The notes beneath the pieces were generated by a model. That model was given only the letters and a program-made list of their open reading frames with translations, did no database searches and was not told where the DNA came from. Shown here one piece after another: positions 9,534 through 19,382 of a stretch of 64,000 nt of DNA. Origin of the DNA: Flagellimonas sp947499585 (GTDB lineage Bacteria > Bacteroidota > Bacteroidia > Flavobacteriales > Flavobacteriaceae); the NCBI RefSeq assembly GCF_044596045.1, contig NZ_CP138995.1:2480001-2544000 (forward strand), read 5' to 3'. Position numbers and translations under genes: made by a program. Each line of letters starts with the position of its first letter. The stretch's first letter is position 1.

Positions 9534-11945
9534 TTAACCCATTGCAGGATAAGATTGTGGGTCAACTTCATTCATGATTTCATATACCTTTTCAAACATA
9601 TCTTCTGCATTTGGTTTTGAAAAATAATCACCATCTGAAGCATATGCAGGGCGATGAGCTTTGGCAGTAAGTGTTTGTGGTGCACTATCTAAATATTTAT
9701 AAGCTCCTTGTTTTTCAATAATTTCTTGAAGCAAATATGCAGAACACCCGCCAGGCACATCCTCATCAATTATAAGAAGTCTATTTGTCTTTTTCAAACT
9801 CTTTGTCAAGTCATGTTCAAGATCAAAGGGGAGAAGAGACTGGGCATCTATGACCTCGGCATCAATACCAACCTCTATTAATTCTTGCGCAACTTTTTCA
9901 ACAATCCTTAATGTAGATCCATAAGAAAGTAGCGTAATATCCTGGCCTTCTTTTATGGTTTCCACTTTTCCGATAGGAGTACAGAATTCACCAAGATTCT
10001 CAGGCTTTTTCTCTTTTAGGCGATAACCATTAAGGCTTTCAATAACCAGCGCAGGTTCATCACTTTTCATTAATGTATTGTAAAATCCAGCAGCTTGGGT
10101 CATATTTCTAGGCACCAAAATGTACATTCCCCTAAGAAGGTGAATTAATCCGCCCATTTGCGATCCAGAATGCCAGATACCTTCTAATCTGTGCCCGCGA
10201 GTTCTTACAATTAAAGGCGCTTTTTGTTTTCCGGCGGTACGGTATAATAATGTTGCCAAATCGTCACTAAGGGTTTGCAGCGCATATAGGATATAATCTA
10301 AGTATTGAATTTCTGCAATGGGTCTTAATCCTCTTAGAGCAAGCCCTATACCTTGGCCAATAATGGTCGTCTCACGAATTCCCGTATCTGTAACTCGAAG
10401 CGGCCCATATTTTTTTTGTAGTCCTTCAAGTCCTTGGTTTACATCACCAATATTTCCGGTATCCTCTCCAAAAACCAATGCTTCTGGGTATTTTTCAAAA
10501 AGTGCATCAAAATTATCACGCAGAATTACTCTTCCATCCACTTGCTCTGCATCATTTAAGTATGATGGTTCAAAAACTTCAACGCTAAGGGCGCTATTGG
10601 CCTGTTCGCTATAGAGGTGAGAACTAAATCTAGGCTGTGTTGCAGCCATAAAGTTTTCAGTCCATTGTTGAAGTGCTAATTTTTCTTGTGTTGTTTCTCC
10701 TAGAAGATACCTTAAAGCCCTTCTTGATTTTACCGCTAAATCTTTTTTTAGTGGTTCTTCAATGGCTATTAGATCATTCTTCAATTTTGATATAAAACTA
10801 CGATTGGCACTTTTTTGAGCAGCATTTTCAAGTAGCTGGACCAGTTGTTTTTTTGCATCAAGATGTGGTCTTAGAAATTCTGCCCACGCTTCTTTTTTTG
10901 CAGCACGCACCTTTTGTTTTATTTCCCTTTCCAAGCTTTTCAGCTCTTCCTCGGTATAAATACCATTTTCAAGAATCCATTCTCGAAAGCGCTTATTACA
11001 ATCATTCTCACGTTCCCATAATAATCGCTCTTCAGATTTGTAACGTTCATGTGAACCTGAAGTGGAATGGCCTTGCGGTTGGGTAAGTTCCGTTACATGA
11101 ATCAAAACCGGCACATGATTTTCCCTTGCTATTTCTGATGCATTTTCAAAAGCATGGATGAGCGCAGTATAATCCCATCCAGCAACTTTTAAAATTTCAT
11201 ATCCATCATTGTTATCATCACGTTGTAACCCTTTTAAAACTTCGGATATATCTCCTTTTGTTGTATGAAATTCTGCAGGAACAGAAATGCCATAAGCATC
11301 ATCCCAAACACACATTACCAAAGGTACTTGAAGAACCCCCGCTGCATTGATGGTTTCAAAAAAATGCCCTTCACTTGTACTTGCATTGCCAATAGTCCCC
11401 CAAGCTACTTCATTACCATTAATGGAGAAATTGGTTTGTTCAATATCCTTAAGGTTGCGGTAAATTTTAGATGCTTGTGCCAAGCCTAATAGCCGTGGCA
11501 TTTGACCGGCGGTGCATGAAATGTCTGCACTGCTGTTCTTTTGTTTTGTTAAATCTTTCCAGGTACCATCTTCATTTAGACTATGTGTTGCAAAATGGCC
11601 ACCCATTTGTCGGCCAGCGCTCATGGGTTCTTTTGCTATATCCGTAGTAGCGTAAAGTCCATGAAAAAACTCTTTTGGGCTGAGATACCCAAGGGCCATC
11701 ATAAATGTTTGATCACGGTAATAACCGCTCCTAAAGTCTCCATCTTGGAAGGCTCTGGCCATGGCCAATTGTGGCAATTCTTTGCCATCCCCAAAAATTC
11801 CAAATTTGGCCTTACCGGAGAGTACTTCCCGTCTACCCAATAAACTACATTCCCTACTGGTAACAGCCAATTCATAATCGTTTAAGATTTGAGACTGAAA
11901 ATCATCAAAGGAAATATCGTTTCTAGTGCTGGAATCTGGCTTCAT
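9534..11945 (-). CDS. fused E1 alpha-beta thiamine-dependent 2-oxoacid dehydrogenase
   Basis: About 803 residues in which the E1 alpha chain (about 20-400) and the E1 beta chain (about 470-803) of a branched-chain or related 2-oxoacid dehydrogenase are joined. The alpha part has QMGGHFATHS and the thiamine-pyrophosphate segment GTIGNASTSEGHFFETIN. The beta part has LVFGEDTGNIGDVNQG, RVTDTGIRETTIIG and EIQYLDYI. It catalyses oxidative decarboxylation of a 2-oxoacid and acylates a lipoyl E2 encoded elsewhere. I chose ATG at 11945 rather than the TTG four codons upstream. Such fusions are common in Bacteroidota; branched-chain substrates are the best guess. Confidence 0.9.
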   Translation of the reverse strand: MKPDSSTRNDISFDDFQSQILNDYELAVTSRECSLLGRREVLSGKAKFGIFGDGKELPQLAMARAFQDGDFRSGYYRDQTFMMALGYLSPKEFFHGLYATTDIAKEPMSAGRQMGGHFATHSLNEDGTWKDLTKQKNSSADISCTAGQMPRLLGLAQASKIYRNLKDIEQTNFSINGNEVAWGTIGNASTSEGHFFETINAAGVLQVPLVMCVWDDAYGISVPAEFHTTKGDISEVLKGLQRDDNNDGYEILKVAGWDYTALIHAFENASEIARENHVPVLIHVTELTQPQGHSTSGSHERYKSEERLLWERENDCNKRFREWILENGIYTEEELKSLEREIKQKVRAAKKEAWAEFLRPHLDAKKQLVQLLENAAQKSANRSFISKLKNDLIAIEEPLKKDLAVKSRRALRYLLGETTQEKLALQQWTENFMAATQPRFSSHLYSEQANSALSVEVFEPSYLNDAEQVDGRVILRDNFDALFEKYPEALVFGEDTGNIGDVNQGLEGLQKKYGPLRVTDTGIRETTIIGQGIGLALRGLRPIAEIQYLDYILYALQTLSDDLATLLYRTAGKQKAPLIVRTRGHRLEGIWHSGSQMGGLIHLLRGMYILVPRNMTQAAGFYNTLMKSDEPALVIESLNGYRLKEKKPENLGEFCTPIGKVETIKEGQDITLLSYGSTLRIVEKVAQELIEVGIDAEVIDAQSLLPFDLEHDLTKSLKKTNRLLIIDEDVPGGCSAYLLQEIIEKQGAYKYLDSAPQTLTAKAHRPAYASDGDYFSKPNAEDMFEKVYEIMNEVDPQSYPAMG

Positions 11946-12103
11946 AGACGGTTGCAAATTTCTGCAAATTTACGAAAATCAGTTCAGAAAAGCAATGAGT
12001 AGTCTTGTTAATAAAGTAACAATTTTGTAAAAAATGTTTAAAATAATAAAGAATTATTCAGTCATGACTTGTTAAAACGCTATTTCGTTGCGAATATTTT
12101 AAA

Positions 12104-14944
12104 CTAAAACCACTTTCTAGTAAAAAGACGTATAAGCGTTTTTGGACTCAACGTTACCACAAACCGGATGCGCTCTCCATAATTGGGTTGGGCAATTTCA
12201 TAGCCGTTATTGGAGTATACTGGAAAGTATAGTTCGAAGAAATCAGTGACAAAATTCAAGCGTACCCCAGAATCGTATTTAAATCTCGCATTTTCACCAC
12301 GATTTTTAATAGCACCGATATCGCCATATAACTCAATCCACTGCCATAAATTAAAACTGAGGTTACCGGTTAGAATCCAATCGTTTCCAAAGCGGTCATC
12401 AAAAATAGATTTAAAACCACCTTCTGATAGAATGAATTGCTGACTGGTAAGACCTGTAGCATTTTGGGATCTGTTCAAATAATTTAAATCAAAAAGATAA
12501 TCTGTAGGTCTGTCCAATGCAAAGCTGAAAAAGTCCGAATCGCTGGTATTGCTGATGAATTTTCCAGCATAGAGCCTTAGATTCAATTGACGGTTATTGT
12601 CGAACAGCGTGCGCTGCTCCCATTCGAAGGATAATTTTGAAAAATTTCCTGACACTTGACCATCAAGCACCCAAGATCTGTATCTGAGAATATTGTTGTC
12701 AATATCACCATATCTAATGTTGAATACGCTGAAATCAGGCTCAGTGTCGATTTGATCAATGATACTTTCATCGATGGTCCTAAACACATTTCTGAGTCTT
12801 GCAAAAAGAAATTGCCTACGATTTGAAATGAAATCATTGGGTCGCCAAATAAAATTAACAGCTGGCGTAATTGTTGTAAACCGAGAATTTATATCAAAGA
12901 AGGCCGTACTGGCGTTCATGGTGTAATTAATGGAGTTCAATTTGCCTTCATCGAAAAAATCACGTATTCTAAAACCAACACTTCCAACCAAAGATTTTTC
13001 TTTCATTGAATATCTTGGTTTAATATCAAAAGAGAAAGGTTGATTGATAATCGGTCTGTTGTTTAAACTGATACCTGCGGAAAGACCGTTATTGACATCG
13101 AACTTAAATTCAGGCACCCAAAACAATTGATTATAATATGGATTTTCAACATCCTTTAAAAAGCGTAATTGTAATTTCTTATTGCTTGAAAAAAAGCCAT
13201 TTAGACTTTTCCAGTTATTTCTCTGGTTAACTTCAGGAATCTTTTTATCGTAATTTAAAACCAACCGTGTCTCCTTGTTTCTTGGTATGGTAAACGTACG
13301 GGAAGTGTCAATTTCCTTAAACCAATACTTCGATACCACGGAATCTTTTTGAAGTCCAAATAGGGATATTGGAACATTGGAACCGGTTCTATTTTTAATC
13401 GTAAATGAAATGGAATCTTCAGTCTTGGTTACTTTCCTTATTTTAAAATCGATGTTGGTTCTAAGTGCAACATATTCATCAAAAAACCAACTAATATCTT
13501 TTGTCGACTTTTTTCTCAACATCGTCTCTAGCGTTTTGGCCTCTAGATTAGGGTGTAGCTTAAACTGGTCATAGAACTCCAGAATGGTACTGTCAATTTT
13601 GTCGTAACCAATGTACTCGCCCAAGTATGCCATGCCCAGACCTGCCTTGTAACTATTTGCTATTCTTTGATTGAATCGTGTTAGGGAATCGCTGGGAGTA
13701 GCTAATGCCTGATGGTCATTTCTTCGCACAGATAACATCTGTAACAGGTAGTACTGTTCGTTGAAGTCGGTTTTGGCGAGGTTATAAGAGCGAAAACCCC
13801 ATAAGCGTGATAGTTTTCCTGTAAGTTTTTGGTCAGGATAATACTCGTCAACATATTTGATCAACAAATAATAAACAATACCATCCATAACCCATTTTTC
13901 CTTGCGCTCATCTAAAAATAATGTTTCTTTTAGGATACTGTTTAGGGCCGTTTTAAGGAACTTCATTTCAAACTGAAACTGTTCTCTATAGGGTCGTATA
14001 AAATTCGGTAACTGATTAATTCCATACAGCGGGCTTCTGTTATAATCCACTTCAGCTACCAAAAGGTTTTTATGTGGGTATTCTCCCAAATTGTCTCTGA
14101 TGAACTTAGCAATTTTATTTATCGAGATTCCTTGGGAAATTTCATCATACTTGGAAGTTTCGATATCGGAAGTAACGGTTAAATAATTTGTTATGTGTGT
14201 AGTGAAATCCTTTAAGGGTGTGAGCAGGATTTGGCTGTTTTTTTGTTGTTTTCCAATTAAATGTGCTTCGTTTCCAATTGAAAAATCAGTATTTGAATTC
14301 ACTTCGAAGTTAGTGGCCAAATGCAATCCTTTGGGATAGGTAATACGTATTTCAGTATTTGTGACATCGGTAATTTGATCGTTCAAATCTTTATTGGAGT
14401 ATAGATGCCATTTGTCATCAAAAACTGCTGGTGTAAGATACCAATCCCGTAAATAATAACCTCTTCTGTAACCATGTCCATAATCAGTATATCGGCTACT
14501 TGGCAAATCAATCCGGTAGGTTAAAAATAGCTCCACAGATGCTCCTGGCTCCACAGGTTTGTTTAGTATTACCTTGATGATATCAATGGCTTTTGTCCTT
14601 TCCCATTTCAATCCCATGTATTCACTGTCAACAATGCTGGCAACTTTTGTAAATCCTCTATTTTTATCTTTTGCAAGGTGAAGGCTCTTGTTGAATTCTT
14701 CACCAAACTTTTTAGCCAAAGCTGTTTTTTTACTGGAATATGCGTGGTTCCAGTCATTGAAGTAAAGCGTGACAAGGCCTCGGTCAGAATTATTGACATA
14801 GGTAAATTTTTGTCTTATCTGAATTTCTTTGGTAGTCCCATTCAACGTAGCTTTTATCTCATTCTTATGTTGACCCAAAGCAATTAGGTTGATAAACAAG
14901 AAAGATAACAGTGTAATTTTCTGAATGAAACGTTTTTTTACCAA
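12104..14944 (-). CDS. M1-aminopeptidase-like protein lacking HExxH, with C-terminal beta-barrel-like region
   Basis: A 946-residue exported protein. Residues 1-25 are a signal peptide; about 30-250 form an M1-like N-terminal beta domain; about 270-500 correspond to the gluzincin catalytic domain. The expected HExxH helix is absent: the equivalent stretch, about residues 336-356, reads NSILKETLFLDERKEKWVMDG, so zinc catalysis seems lost. From about residue 620 the chain is rich in alternating strands with aromatic girdles and ends in a hydrophobic strand finishing RKWF, like an outer-membrane beta-barrel. The start is TTG at 14944, 9 bases after the LOG gene's stop, implying an operon with it and uvrA. 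Role unknown. Confidence 0.7.
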   Translation of the reverse strand: MVKKRFIQKITLLSFLFINLIALGQHKNEIKATLNGTTKEIQIRQKFTYVNNSDRGLVTLYFNDWNHAYSSKKTALAKKFGEEFNKSLHLAKDKNRGFTKVASIVDSEYMGLKWERTKAIDIIKVILNKPVEPGASVELFLTYRIDLPSSRYTDYGHGYRRGYYLRDWYLTPAVFDDKWHLYSNKDLNDQITDVTNTEIRITYPKGLHLATNFEVNSNTDFSIGNEAHLIGKQQKNSQILLTPLKDFTTHITNYLTVTSDIETSKYDEISQGISINKIAKFIRDNLGEYPHKNLLVAEVDYNRSPLYGINQLPNFIRPYREQFQFEMKFLKTALNSILKETLFLDERKEKWVMDGIVYYLLIKYVDEYYPDQKLTGKLSRLWGFRSYNLAKTDFNEQYYLLQMLSVRRNDHQALATPSDSLTRFNQRIANSYKAGLGMAYLGEYIGYDKIDSTILEFYDQFKLHPNLEAKTLETMLRKKSTKDISWFFDEYVALRTNIDFKIRKVTKTEDSISFTIKNRTGSNVPISLFGLQKDSVVSKYWFKEIDTSRTFTIPRNKETRLVLNYDKKIPEVNQRNNWKSLNGFFSSNKKLQLRFLKDVENPYYNQLFWVPEFKFDVNNGLSAGISLNNRPIINQPFSFDIKPRYSMKEKSLVGSVGFRIRDFFDEGKLNSINYTMNASTAFFDINSRFTTITPAVNFIWRPNDFISNRRQFLFARLRNVFRTIDESIIDQIDTEPDFSVFNIRYGDIDNNILRYRSWVLDGQVSGNFSKLSFEWEQRTLFDNNRQLNLRLYAGKFISNTSDSDFFSFALDRPTDYLFDLNYLNRSQNATGLTSQQFILSEGGFKSIFDDRFGNDWILTGNLSFNLWQWIELYGDIGAIKNRGENARFKYDSGVRLNFVTDFFELYFPVYSNNGYEIAQPNYGERIRFVVTLSPKTLIRLFTRKWF

Positions 14945-14953
14945 GGCTACGTA

Positions 14954-15640
14954 TTAGAAATTTGGGCTAAAAGTTCGTCCCTTATAGAATGCATCAATAA
15001 TTTTTACGACCTCGTCTTCTGTATCCACAATTTTTATAAGGTCAAGGTCTTTGGCGCTTATATTCCCTTCTCCCAGCATGGTGTCTTTAACCCAGTCTAT
15101 GAGTCCGCTCCAAAATTTGGATCCAACTAAAATAATTGGAAATTTGTGGATTTTATTGGTTTGAATAAGTGTAATGGCTTCAAATAGCTCATCCAAGGTT
15201 CCAAAACCACCTGGCATTACCACAAAGCCTTGAGAGTATTTTACAAACATTACTTTTCGCACAAAGAAATAGTCAAAATCTAGGCTTTTGTCACTGTCAA
15301 TATAAGGGTTGTCATGTTGTTCAAAGGGGAGTTCAATATTAAGTCCTACCGAAGTTCCACCGGCTAAATGAGCTCCTTTATTTCCGGCTTCCATAATACC
15401 TGGGCCACCTCCTGTAATAACCCCATAACCAGCATCTGCAATGCTCTTGGCAACATTCACCGCCAACTCATAGTAAGGTTCTCCTGGTTTAATACGGGCG
15501 GAACCAAATATTGATACACAAGGACCTATGGCACTCATTTTTTCAAAACCGTTGACAAATTCACCCATAATTTTAAATATGGCCCATGAATCATTTGTTT
15601 TTATTTCATTCCATCCTTTATGATGTTGTTCTTTCCGCAT
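14954..15640 (-). CDS. LOG-family protein (TIGR00730-like)
   Basis: A 228-residue Rossmann-fold protein of the LOG (lonely guy) or lysine-decarboxylase-like family. Signatures are ISIFGSARI-like VSIFGSAR, GVITGGGPGIMEAGNKGA and MPGGFGTLDELFE, the last being the PGGxGTxxE nucleotide-binding and catalytic motif. LOG enzymes cleave ribose-5-phosphate from nucleoside monophosphates. The substrate in this organism is not known. It starts with ATG, 15 bases downstream of the uvrA stop on the same strand. Confidence 0.9.
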   Translation of the reverse strand: MRKEQHHKGWNEIKTNDSWAIFKIMGEFVNGFEKMSAIGPCVSIFGSARIKPGEPYYELAVNVAKSIADAGYGVITGGGPGIMEAGNKGAHLAGGTSVGLNIELPFEQHDNPYIDSDKSLDFDYFFVRKVMFVKYSQGFVVMPGGFGTLDELFEAITLIQTNKIHKFPIILVGSKFWSGLIDWVKDTMLGEGNISAKDLDLIKIVDTEDEVVKIIDAFYKGRTFSPNF

Positions 15641-15655
15641 GTGTGTACTTTTTTA

Positions 15656-18517
15656 TTAAACTGCCGACGCAATTTTGCGTTTGGCACTGTCCAGCTCCTT
15701 TTTCAAAAACTTAGCTGTGTAACTTTTATTGTCTTTGGCAACCTGTTCTGGCGTTCCTTTTGCCACTATCATTCCACCTCCTCGACCACCTTCGTAGCCT
15801 ATATCAATAATATGATCCATCATTTTAATCACGTCCATATTATGCTCTATTACCAAAATGGTATTCCCTTTGTCCACCAATTGATTTAAAACTTCCATAA
15901 GCACCCTAATATCTTCAAAATGTAGTCCTGTAGTGGGCTCATCAAGTATGTAAAAGGTATTTCCAGTGTCCCGTTTAGAAAGTTCTGTGGCCAATTTTAC
16001 TCGTTGTGCTTCTCCGCCAGAAAGCGTAGTGGATTGCTGCCCCAAGGATATATAACCTAGACCAACATCTTTTATAGTTTTTAGTTTTCTGTGGATTTTA
16101 GGGATATTTTCAAAGAAATCAACGGCTTCATTGATAGTCATTTCCAAAACGTCCGCTATAGACTTTCCTTTATATCTAATTTCTAAAGTCTCTCTATTAA
16201 AACGTTTGCCATTGCATGTTTCGCATTCAACATAAACATCTGGCAAAAAATTCATTTCAATAACCTTCAAACCACCTCCTTGGCACGTTTCGCAACGGCC
16301 ACCAGCTACATTAAAACTGAATCGACCTGGTTTGTACCCTCTGATTGTTGCTTCTGTCGTTTTTGCAAATAAAGCCCGAACCTCACTAAACGTGCCCGTA
16401 TACGTTGCCGGGTTGGAGCGTGGTGTTCGCCCAATTGGTGATTGATTTATATCTATGACCTTATCTACATGGTCCAATCCAGTAATCTTTTTATAGGGCA
16501 TGGGTTTTTTAACGCCATTAAAATAATGGGCATTCATTATCGGATAAAGGGTCTCATTAACCAAAGTTGATTTTCCGCTGCCAGAGACTCCCGTAACACC
16601 TACCAATTTACCCAAGGGAAACTCGGCCGTGACATTTTTAAGATTATTTCCTGTACATCCAGAAATTACAATCTTTTTTCCAGTTCCTTTTCTTCGATTA
16701 TGTGGAACAGCGATTTCACGTTTTCCAGTAATATAATCCGCTGTTAGTGTATCGTACAATTTTAAATCTTCTGGTTTTCCTTCGGAAATAATATAGCCAC
16801 CATGTCTGCCAGCTTTTGGGCCAATATCAATAACATGATCTGCATGTTCAATCATATCTCTATCATGTTCCACAACAATAACGGAATTACCAATATCCCG
16901 GAGGGACACCAAGGAATTGATTAGGCGTTCATTGTCACGTTGATGCAAGCCTATGCTTGGTTCATCTAGAATATAAAGGACCCCTACCAGTTGCGAACCT
17001 ATCTGGGTTGCCAAGCGGATACGCTGTGCTTCACCTCCTGAAAGGGATTTAGAGCTTCTGTTAAGTGATAAATAATCCAAGCCAACATCCAATAAAAACT
17101 GAATACGGGTCTTGATTTCCTTTATGATTTCCTCCGCGATTTTCTTTTGATTTCCTTCAAGAGAATCCTCTAGTTTTTCAAAAAAGCTAGCCAATTCTGC
17201 AATATCCAATTGCGCCAGTTCGGCAATATTTTTTTCTCCTATTTTAAAATAAAGGGATTCCTTTCTTAGTCGCGCTCCATTACAACTTGAACAAGAAACT
17301 CTATCCATATATTCTTTAGCCCATCGTTTTATGGAAGTGGAATTGGCTTCTTCAAATTGAGTTTTAATAAAGTTGGAAATGCCTTCGTAGTCAATTTTGT
17401 ACTGTCTTTTTACCCCTAAGGTTTTGGAATTTATTTCAAAACTGTCTTTACCACCGTTTAGTATGATATCCATCGCTTCAGCAGGAATCTTATCCAATGG
17501 GTCTGTCAATTCAAAATTGTACCGTTGCGCAATGGTTTCCAGTTGTTTAAAAGCCCAAGAGTTTTTGTATTCTCCCAGAGGTGCGATGCCTCCTGTTTTT
17601 ATGGAAAGCTTTTTATTTGGAAATATCTTCTGTTCGTTCACTTCATGCACATGCCCCAAGCCATTGCATTTTGGACACATGCCTTTTGGGGAATTAAATG
17701 AAAATGTATTGGGCTCAGGAGTAGGGTAAGAGATGCCTGAAGATGGGCACATAAGGTCACGGCTAAAGTAGCGCGGTATTTTTTCGCCTTCTTCCAAAGC
17801 CATGAGTACGTTATTACCGCTGTACATGGCGGTATTTATAGATTCATTAAGTCTTTTATGGAAATCCTCGCTCTCTACCACTTTCAAGCGATCAATAACA
17901 ATCTCAATATCGTGGGTTTTATAGCGATCTACTTTCATTCCTTTGGTGATATCCAAGATTTCACCATCAACCCTGACTTTTACAAAGCCTTGCTTGGCAA
18001 TTTGTTCAAAAAGCTCCCTGTAATGCCCCTTTCTAGATCTAACCACTGGGGCTAGAATGTTTATTTTTTTATCGCGGTAAGAATCTATTATGAGGTTTTT
18101 TATTTGCTCATCACTATAACTCACCATTTTTTCACCCGTGTTATAACTGTAAGCATCTCCAGCTCTTGCAAAGAGAAGTCTTAAAAAATCATAAACCTCT
18201 GTAATGGTACCCACAGTGGAACGAGGAGATTTTGATGTTGTTTTTTGCTCAATGGCAATCACAGGAGAAAGACCATCTATTTTATCAACATCTGGGCGTT
18301 CAAGTCCGCCCAAAAATTGGCGGGCATATGCGGAAAACGTTTCAATATAACGACGTTGTCCTTCGGCATAAATGGTGTCAAAAGCCAAAGAGGATTTTCC
18401 ACTACCAGATAGACCGGTAATGACGACTAATTTTTCCCGAGGAATGGTAACATCTATATTTTTTAAGTTGTGGACCCTTGCCCCTTGAACTTCAATATTT
18501 TCTTCGTAGTTGATCAT
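15656..18517 (-). CDS. uvrA: excinuclease ABC subunit A
   Basis: A 953-residue DNA damage sensor of nucleotide excision repair. It has two ABC ATPase units: Walker A GLSGSGKSS near residue 35 and GVSGSGKST near residue 640, each with its LSGGEAQR signature (KSLSGGEAQRIRLA and TTLSGGEAQRVKLA). Zinc-finger cysteines appear in CPKCNGLGH, CSSCNGAR, and the CETCQGGG...CETCNGKR pair. Length and order are standard. It starts with ATG at 18517. Downstream, the LOG gene and the M1-like gene follow closely. The 5' region contains dispersed repeats rather than a recognisable LexA box. Confidence 0.97.
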   Translation of the reverse strand: MINYEENIEVQGARVHNLKNIDVTIPREKLVVITGLSGSGKSSLAFDTIYAEGQRRYIETFSAYARQFLGGLERPDVDKIDGLSPVIAIEQKTTSKSPRSTVGTITEVYDFLRLLFARAGDAYSYNTGEKMVSYSDEQIKNLIIDSYRDKKINILAPVVRSRKGHYRELFEQIAKQGFVKVRVDGEILDITKGMKVDRYKTHDIEIVIDRLKVVESEDFHKRLNESINTAMYSGNNVLMALEEGEKIPRYFSRDLMCPSSGISYPTPEPNTFSFNSPKGMCPKCNGLGHVHEVNEQKIFPNKKLSIKTGGIAPLGEYKNSWAFKQLETIAQRYNFELTDPLDKIPAEAMDIILNGGKDSFEINSKTLGVKRQYKIDYEGISNFIKTQFEEANSTSIKRWAKEYMDRVSCSSCNGARLRKESLYFKIGEKNIAELAQLDIAELASFFEKLEDSLEGNQKKIAEEIIKEIKTRIQFLLDVGLDYLSLNRSSKSLSGGEAQRIRLATQIGSQLVGVLYILDEPSIGLHQRDNERLINSLVSLRDIGNSVIVVEHDRDMIEHADHVIDIGPKAGRHGGYIISEGKPEDLKLYDTLTADYITGKREIAVPHNRRKGTGKKIVISGCTGNNLKNVTAEFPLGKLVGVTGVSGSGKSTLVNETLYPIMNAHYFNGVKKPMPYKKITGLDHVDKVIDINQSPIGRTPRSNPATYTGTFSEVRALFAKTTEATIRGYKPGRFSFNVAGGRCETCQGGGLKVIEMNFLPDVYVECETCNGKRFNRETLEIRYKGKSIADVLEMTINEAVDFFENIPKIHRKLKTIKDVGLGYISLGQQSTTLSGGEAQRVKLATELSKRDTGNTFYILDEPTTGLHFEDIRVLMEVLNQLVDKGNTILVIEHNMDVIKMMDHIIDIGYEGGRGGGMIVAKGTPEQVAKDNKSYTAKFLKKELDSAKRKIASAV

Positions 18518-18653
18518 AGCACAAGATGCTAAAATACGGTTTTGGATTTTAAAAAGGAAGTGACTTCTTGTTTCGTTTTTGTTAATTGATGCCTTATTTT
18601 TGAGGAACGAATGTTATGTTGAACCTGTTGAACCTTAAGTTGTATTGTTGCCG

Positions 18654-18675
18654 CTTCGACAGGCTCAGCGTGACA
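18654..18675 (+). repeat. dispersed 22-bp intergenic repeat, copy 1
   Basis: A 22-base unit beginning CTTCGACA and ending TGACA. It recurs at 23942-23963 and 53487-53508 with changes at only a few positions: CTTCGACA, any base, GCTCAG, any base, purine, TGACA. All three lie between genes. I recall similar units scattered between genes in other flavobacterial genomes; the function is unknown. Confidence 0.85.
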
Positions 18676-18688
18676 AAAAAGTGTGGCC

Positions 18689-18748
18689 TCGAGCGCAGTC
18701 GAGAGGTCTTTTAAAATTTAACCTAAAATTGGTCTCGACTGCGCTCGA
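18689..18748. repeat. 16-bp perfect inverted repeat between uvrA and the next gene
   Basis: TCGAGCGCAGTCGAGA at 18689-18704 pairs exactly with TCTCGACTGCGCTCGA at 18733-18748, leaving a 28-base loop. The transcript could fold into a strong hairpin. It adjoins copy 1 of the 22-bp repeat, and the second arm runs into CCTGACA. A degenerate half unit (TCTCGACTACGCTCTA) occurs at 23863-23878. Confidence 0.85.
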
Positions 18749-18772
18749 CCTGACATTATTGAAATTTAACTT

Positions 18773-19297
18773 ATGAAACTATTAGGCATAGGCTCACGTA
18801 TAGACCATCCAGAATATGGAAAGGGTGTGGTTACAAATGTATCCTCTAAACATTATTGGGTTACTTTTTTGGAAAATGGATTGGAAACCATTGATATTGA
18901 CTCAGAATTTGAAGTAATTGATGGGGTAGAGGACGAGGTGGACAGCGTCAGTTTTTTTGATGTGGAACGTTCTTTGGTCGCAATTCTACAAAAGTGGAGC
19001 GATACCTCTGAGAAAGTGGCAATAGCTGATAAATGGAGGGGTGGAAAACTTATTTTGGAACCAGGGGATGATTTGACCAACAAAGAAATGCCTATTGATA
19101 CGTTCTTCCACAAGATTGTTATGGTACGGGACCGCATTCGGGTAATGGAACAGAAGATTAACAGCAGCAGTAATTTGGATGACCAAGAAAAGGTAGACCT
19201 ACAACAATACATTACCCGTATTTATGGAAGCTTGACCACGTTCAATGTGCTATTTAAAAACAAGAGCGACCAGTTTATAGGGGAGCGGAGTAAGTGA
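18773..19297 (+). CDS. hypothetical protein with PcrA-tail-like N-terminus
   Basis: A 174-residue soluble protein. The first 50 residues read GSRIDHPEYGKGVV followed by beta strands, closely resembling the Tudor-like tail of PcrA/UvrD (compare GSLVNHTRFGKGKV in the helicase of this window). The remainder is helical and acidic, with a likely coiled coil around residues 115-150. No enzymatic motif is visible. It starts with ATG, divergent from uvrA and separated from it by the repeat-rich 255-bp gap. A nucleic-acid or RNA-polymerase contact is possible but inferred. Confidence 0.7.
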   Translation: MKLLGIGSRIDHPEYGKGVVTNVSSKHYWVTFLENGLETIDIDSEFEVIDGVEDEVDSVSFFDVERSLVAILQKWSDTSEKVAIADKWRGGKLILEPGDDLTNKEMPIDTFFHKIVMVRDRIRVMEQKINSSSNLDDQEKVDLQQYITRIYGSLTTFNVLFKNKSDQFIGERSK

Positions 19298-19382
19298 CTT
19301 AAACTTTAGGCACTGTATTTCAATTCCTAAACATTACTATAGAATAATACCTGAGGTTTTGGTATCGGTTTTATACAGGTGG

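Noticed and set aside
15620..15889. Open frame of 89 codons on the plus strand over the 3' end of uvrA
   Set aside because: It lies antisense to the conserved uvrA and LOG reading frames, has no family resemblance and is explained as a shadow of those genes.
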